Positions 59,878 to 64,000 of a DNA stretch of 64,000 bases are shown piece by piece. The DNA is from Zingiber officinale (lineage: Eukaryota > Streptophyta > Magnoliopsida > Zingiberales > Zingiberaceae). Below the pieces are notes generated by a model that saw only the letters and a program-made list of their open reading frames with translations, did no database searches and had not been told where the DNA came from. The number at the start of each line of letters is the position of its first letter. Position 1 is the first letter of the stretch. The stretch covers positions 6,715,600-6,779,599 of the forward strand of contig NC_056001.1 in assembly GCF_018446385.1 (NCBI RefSeq), written 5' to 3'. The translations under genes and the position numbers were made by a program.

Positions 59878-60155
59878 TTATCTCACTTATAACTCGGCAG
59901 AATGATGTGAGACTTTGGGACTTGGTCGTGAGAGTAAGCTCACTTATAACTCAGTCAAATGATAAGAGAATCTAGGACTTGGTTATGTACGTAAGCTCAC
60001 TTATAACTCGGCTAAACGACGCAAAAGTCTGGGACTTGATTATGGCAGCAAGCTCACTTATAAGTCGACCAAATGATGCGAGAGTCTGGGACTTGGTCAT
60101 GAGAGCAAGCTTACTTATAACTCGGTCAAATAACACAAGAGTTTGGGACTTAAGT
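59878..60155. repeat. 57-bp tandem repeat in the third gypsy element
   Basis: About five units with AAGCTCACTTATAACTCGG, 'gatgcgagagtctgggacttgg'. It begins a few bases after the stop of the antisense ORF. The core CTTATAACTCG is shared with the arrays at 38.7-42.1 kb and, reverse-complemented, at 25.3 and 34.9 kb. Confidence 0.9.
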
Positions 60156-60189
60156 TTCTTGAAATGAATTTGCCTGCATTTATTAAGTA

Positions 60190-60440
60190 TAAACTTTCAA
60201 CAAGACACACCAAGTTGTTGCAGACATACCCTCAAGCCCGATAGGGCTGTAGTTGATTCACACTCTATGGTCGATCCATGTTTCTTCCTCCTACAAGTTG
60301 TCGATAATAAGAGTCTGAGACGAGCTTTTGCACCACTTTAGATGGTCTGCCCCATTGTGGCTCTAACTTACTAACATTGTCTATCAGCTTGATCCAGACC
60401 AAATCATTTACTTGAAAAAATCTAAGATTGGCTCTTCAAT
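60190..60440 (-). pseudogene. Integrase C-terminal remnant
   Basis: On the minus strand 'FFQVNDLVW', 'KLEPQWGRPSKVVQKL', 'SYY' and 'RNMDRP' match the chromo-like tail of Ty3/gypsy integrases. It is followed towards 60150 by the tandem array. Confidence 0.7.
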
Positions 60441-60479
60441 TGTAGTTTTGTTTCATTCACTAATAATAGGCCATTAGCT

Positions 60480-61005
60480 GAGTGATTGCTAGTGAAATGA
60501 TGAAGAAATGCCTTACAAAAATTCTTGGAGCAGCAGATGGACTTAGTCAGGAGCCGGTTGAACTATCTCTGTGCCAAGCCAGAGAGGGTGGTGAGGAACA
60601 CTTGACTTCATCTGTGTACTGATGAAGAATAGCTGCATTTTTGAATTTGAGCAGGTAGTCCTTCGAGTCGGTCGCTCCTTTATATTCTCTGATCAACAAG
60701 GGTCAGAAATGACTTGATAGTTTATCTTCCATGATTTCTTAGGAGAACGACATGCTCACCCGCTTGGGAGAGCCACTAGCTATCAAAACTTTACCTTTCC
60801 AAAGGTCATGGGCAGGTGCATTTTCAGAAGATAATCCTTGAGCCATTTCAGCTAGACCCATATCATCAAGTGGCATGTTGAACAACGCCCGGTGATATGC
60901 GATAGACGATGGGGGCGCGAGCGGGAGGCTGGTCGAATGCGTTAGTGCTTGCAGGAAGGTGGCCTGGGGAGGATGGATCGGTTCGAACCAGGTTGGGTCT
61001 TCCAC
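60480..61005 (-). pseudogene. Ty3/gypsy gag remnant, N-terminal part
   Basis: On the minus strand a frame of 88 codons starts at 61005 (MEDPTWFEPIHPPQATF) and ends at 60739 with a stop. Continuation shows 'EYKGATDSKDYLLKFKNAAI' and 'HQYTDEVKC', the gypsy capsid start. It then breaks off and the integrase tail follows, so the rest of gag, protease, reverse transcriptase and most of integrase are missing. Confidence 0.72.
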
Positions 61006-61227
61006 TCAGGTCCTATGCTCAGCTTGAGGGCTGGTTACAGATATATCCGGGTCATTGGGAAGAGGACACCTGGTCGCTACTTATTGTTATTCCACCAATC
61101 TAGCCGCTCGGGCGACTATTAACAGTTCCAAATCTTTTTGCAACAAAGTTACTATAGTGAGTCATCCAATCTCGTCCACCTTCAAGTTTTAGATATAGGC
61201 AAAGATTTCCATAAATGATGCCAAATT

Positions 61228-62160
61228 TGATCCTATCTAAAAACGGAAAAGATGGCGCACTGGGCAGATGACTCTAATATTGACTAGGCAAAGACTCCTA
61301 GCTAGAAAAAAATGACTTCAAACTGTCCTGCATGTCAAAAGGAACGTCAGTAACCAGGCCAGGAATGGGTCCCCAGCGCAAACACTCCAATACTCACGGT
61401 AGTGATCTAGTTGAGGGAGATGAATAGTAAAACATACAGTGATTGTGGATGCGTAAAGTTGCATAGCATCGCGTACCTGCGTCTGTAGATAGAAACCCCA
61501 TTTGATAATATTAATGTTTGTTTGTGCATGAATCTCAAAGCGTTTCCAAAAAAGGATACACCATAAAGATGCTCTGACACATTTCCCAAAATAGACCCAC
61601 AATCTCTACGTTTGATAGGGTGGAAGCTTCTAGTGTACAACTTGCATATGAAATATTCTCTATCATCTGTGCCACAAAACGTCAAAAAGGAATGTGAGAT
61701 CGTTGGGTTAAGGGGCCCTTAACATGCTTAGCTGGTGAACCGACTGAGTCCGTTCTGTAGTCTGATCGGCTGTAGTTTGCAAGAGAAACCAAGTCAAATT
61801 TGAGGAGTGTTGTCGAGGGCTCCAACTTCGCTTAGTAGCTCAGATCGAACCAAGTGTCCAATTTATTCGGATGAACCATATGTCTGATTGGCTAGATTAC
61901 TTGCTCGAAATAGCTAACAGTGCTATCTCGGAGTGATGAAAAGGACCTAGCTCTAGATAGTACTGACTCGACTTTAGAGTTTCATCAATACTAAGGGACT
62001 TGGGGTCCGACCGACCTAAGGGTTCGGTTGGATAATCTCTTGGCCTAGATGATCGACTGCGGTGGCCCAAGTGCGAGCCCCTCCTTGACTTTGACTATCA
62101 TGTCAGCCGATCTCTTGGACTTTGATCCGACTTGGGGGCCCCACCTTATTCACCGTATTA
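61228..62160 (-). repeat. 5' LTR of the third gypsy element
   Basis: Plus-strand TGATCCTATCT...CACCGTATTA. The last bases should be TGCA-like by comparison with 56918 but are changed, so the outer end is uncertain by a few bases. Confidence 0.72.
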
Positions 62161-62721
62161 GTGGACAGTATCCAGAACGATGTTGTTCAGTTCTTTCCCC
62201 TTATTCCATCTTGTCTTATTTTAGTAAAATATATAATTTAGAATGATTAATCATTAGAGGGGAATAATTTATTTTGTTAGGAACACTTCATTAAAGTGGT
62301 AGCTAATGTGTATTATATATAAACTAAAAAAAAACAATCATTTAGGGACGAATATTTATGACAAATTTTTTTTCGTCCCTAATTTGCAATGACTTTTGCA
62401 ACAAAAATTTAAATTGTTGCTACTTAGCAACTAATTTAGAAACAAAAATATTTCATCATAATTAAGCAAGAAACAATTTTTTGTCACTAAATTTGTTACA
62501 ATTTGGTGACAAAAATAAATATTCATTGCAAAATCTGTGACTAATAAATCATTCATCGCAATATTTGCAAAGAAAACATTATTCGTTGCAGATTTTGCAA
62601 CAAAAACATTATTCGTTGGAGATTTTGCAATGAATTTAGAATTTGTATTTTATTGAATTCTATTACTAAGAATTTGCAACAAATCCATGGATTCGTTGCA
62701 AACTTGGTATTTAAAAAAAAT

Positions 62722-63031
62722 AAATTGTCTGAAATCGGTTAATGAACATAGAGAGCTTAGAATGAGATGAAACTATTTCCTATATGTTTATCTAGTTCTC
62801 ATGATGATATAAATGTCCTCAAATATTTTTTTACCCAATATATTATGATTTGTGATTTTTTAAATCTAAATTATATTTTTTGAACATATTGATATTTGAA
62901 AAATCACTGATCAAAACATATTGCATCAAAAAGATACCTGAGGATATTTATATAATAAGGAGAAATAGACAAACATATAGAAACTTATTTCATCTCATTC
63001 CCAGCTCTTAATGACTTCGGACAATTTGTCT
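62722..63031. repeat. Palindromic unit 1 (~310 bp)
   Basis: The left arm starts AAATTGTCTGAAATCGGTTA and runs through 'gagcttagaatgagatgaaa'. The right arm reads back 'tttcatctcattcccagctct' and 'cttcggacaatttgtc'. The middle pairs further ('tatattatgatttgtgatttttt' against 'aaaaatcactgatcaaaacatatt'). Confidence 0.85.
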
Positions 63032-63138
63032 TTTTTTTAAATACTCAAGTTTGCAATGAATTTAGAATTCATTGTAAAATTTTGCAATGAATCCATGGAT
63101 TCGTCATAAATTAGTTGTAAACTTGGCATTTAAAAAAA

Positions 63139-63462
63139 TAATTTTCTAAAGCCGAATAATGGACCTAAAAAGCTCAGAATGAGACAACAATAGTTCATGT
63201 ATATTCATCTATTTTTCCTGATTATATAAATATCCTCAAATAGTTTTTTTGACCGAACATATTTTGATTAGTGATTTTTAAACCCCAATATATCCAAAAA
63301 ATATAATTCAGATTTAAAAAATCACTGATCAAAATATATTATATCAAAAAAATATTTGAGACTATTTATATAATTAGTAGAAATAGATGAACATATAAAA
63401 ACTTATTTTAACTCATTCCGAACTCTCTAGGTCCATTAAATAGCTTCAGAAATTTTTTTTTT
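63139..63462. repeat. Palindromic unit 2 (~320 bp)
   Basis: The same architecture as unit 1, starting about 417 bp downstream, with 'ggacctaaaaagctcagaatgag' on the left arm and 'ctcattccgaactctctaggtcc' on the right. Confidence 0.85.
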
Positions 63463-63523
63463 AAAAAAAATACTCTAAGTTTATAACAAATTTAGTATTT
63501 ATTGCAAATTTGGTATTAAAAAA

Positions 63524-63845
63524 TAAATTGCCTGAAGCTGGTTAATGGACCTAGAGAGCTTAGAATGAGATAAAACCAGTTTTTATATCTTCGTATAGTT
63601 TTCTTGATTATATAAATGCCCACAAATATTTTTTTGATTCAATTTATTTTGATCAGTTATTTTTCGAATGCCAATATGTCTGAAAATTATAATTTAGGTT
63701 TAAAAAATCATTAATCAAAATACATTGTGTTAAACAAATATTTGAGGATATTTATATAATCAGGAGAAATAGGCGAATGCATAAGAACTTGTTTCGTCTT
63801 ATTCCAAGCTCTCTAAATCAATTAACCAACTTTAGACAATTTGTT
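63524..63845. repeat. Palindromic unit 3 (~320 bp)
   Basis: Third copy, left arm 'ggacctagagagcttagaatgag', right arm 'cttattccaagctctctaaatc'. The spacers between units consist of TTTGCAATGAAT-type words. Confidence 0.85.
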
Positions 63846-64000
63846 TTTTCAAAAAAAATACTCAAGTTTACAATGATTTCATAATTTATTGTAAATTTTT
63901 GCAATGATTCTAGTGATTTGTCGCAAATTTGCAACAAATCTATGAATTCGATGCAAAGATTAGCAATAAATTTTAAATTCGTTGCACACTTGGTACTAAA

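Larger units (their letters stand above)
56209..62160 (-). mobile_element. Rearranged Ty3/gypsy element (Tat-like), minus strand
   Basis: The 5' LTR is about 61228-62160 and the 3' LTR about 56209-56918. Shared sequence includes 'caatctctacgtttga', 'gggtggaagctt' and 'ggggccccaccttatt'. On the minus strand the primer-binding site (TTTGGCATCATTTATGG, about 61226-61210) follows the 5' LTR, and a purine-rich tract (about 56940-56919) precedes the 3' LTR. Internally it carries a gag start, a truncated gag joined to the end of integrase, a tandem repeat and a long antisense ORF remnant. No target-site duplication was found, and the left LTR is shorter, so ends are approximate and recombination between copies is possible. 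Confidence 0.78.
62320..64000. mobile_element. AT-rich subterminal repeat region, probably a CACTA-like DNA transposon, cut by the window end
   Basis: From 'acaatcatttagggacgaat' onward the sequence is full of TTGCAACAAA, ATTCGTTGCA and TTTAGAATTC words in both orientations, followed by three large palindromic units. This texture (short repeats in both orientations after a 'tagggacgaat' start) is what subterminal regions of plant CACTA elements look like. The diagnostic CACTA terminus is not clearly present, no transposase is seen, and the other end is outside the window. Confidence 0.45.

Overview
The window is plant nuclear DNA, most likely from a monocot. Short-intron, GC-rich coding exons sit in AT-rich flanks surrounded by large LTR retrotransposons. 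The LTR families resemble what I remember of the ginger family (Zingiberales), but that is an impression from memory and could not be tested here. Only three host genes are supported: a NAC transcription factor of the NST/SND/SWN secondary-wall type (4604-5934, minus), an IQ67-domain (IQD) calmodulin-binding protein (7629-9446, plus) and a plant GH29 alpha-L-fucosidase (54080-55696, minus). All three read through intact when spliced at GT/AG sites. The NAC and IQD genes are head to head, about 1.7 kb apart.

Almost everything else is mobile DNA, and much of it can be resolved to the base from terminal TG/CA and target-site duplications (TSDs). From 12.66 to 20.65 kb, two gag-only copia-like elements are nested in opposite orientation: the host is 12669-20643 (minus, TSD AAAAC) and the insert is 15160-19174 (plus, TSD TAGAT). 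The insert keeps one open 479-residue gag frame and has no pol. From 20.70 to 44.10 kb there is a four-level nest: an outer Ty3/gypsy element (minus), in whose 3' LTR sits a hAT-type MITE, in which sits a second Ty3/gypsy element (plus, TSD AGTTT), in which sits a 9.3 kb copia element with 2.4 kb LTRs (TSD AGGAT). A solo LTR of that same copia family (TSD CGAGT) lies elsewhere in the outer gypsy.

The gypsy elements have lost most or all of pol. They carry tandem repeats in their 3' halves (57 bp, about 70 bp, 39 bp, about 36 bp and about 25 bp units), and two of them carry antisense ORFs resembling the 'putative gypsy type transposon' domain. This is the architecture of the Tat lineage. From 45.88 to 52.53 kb there is a young, nearly complete copia element (minus, TSD TCAAT) with a nonsense codon and several frameshifts. 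The fucosidase gene follows as an isolated host gene. A third, rearranged gypsy element fills about 56.2-62.2 kb. The window ends in an AT-rich array of three large imperfect palindromes with TTGCAA/CGAAT-type repeats, probably the subterminal part of a CACTA-like DNA transposon.

No tRNA, rRNA or CRISPR was recognised. The observations most worth following are the opposed nesting of two gag-only elements, a ~57-nt motif shared between a gag-only element and an unrelated copia LTR, and a tandem-repeat core shared by three gypsy elements that has twice been invaded by the same copia family.
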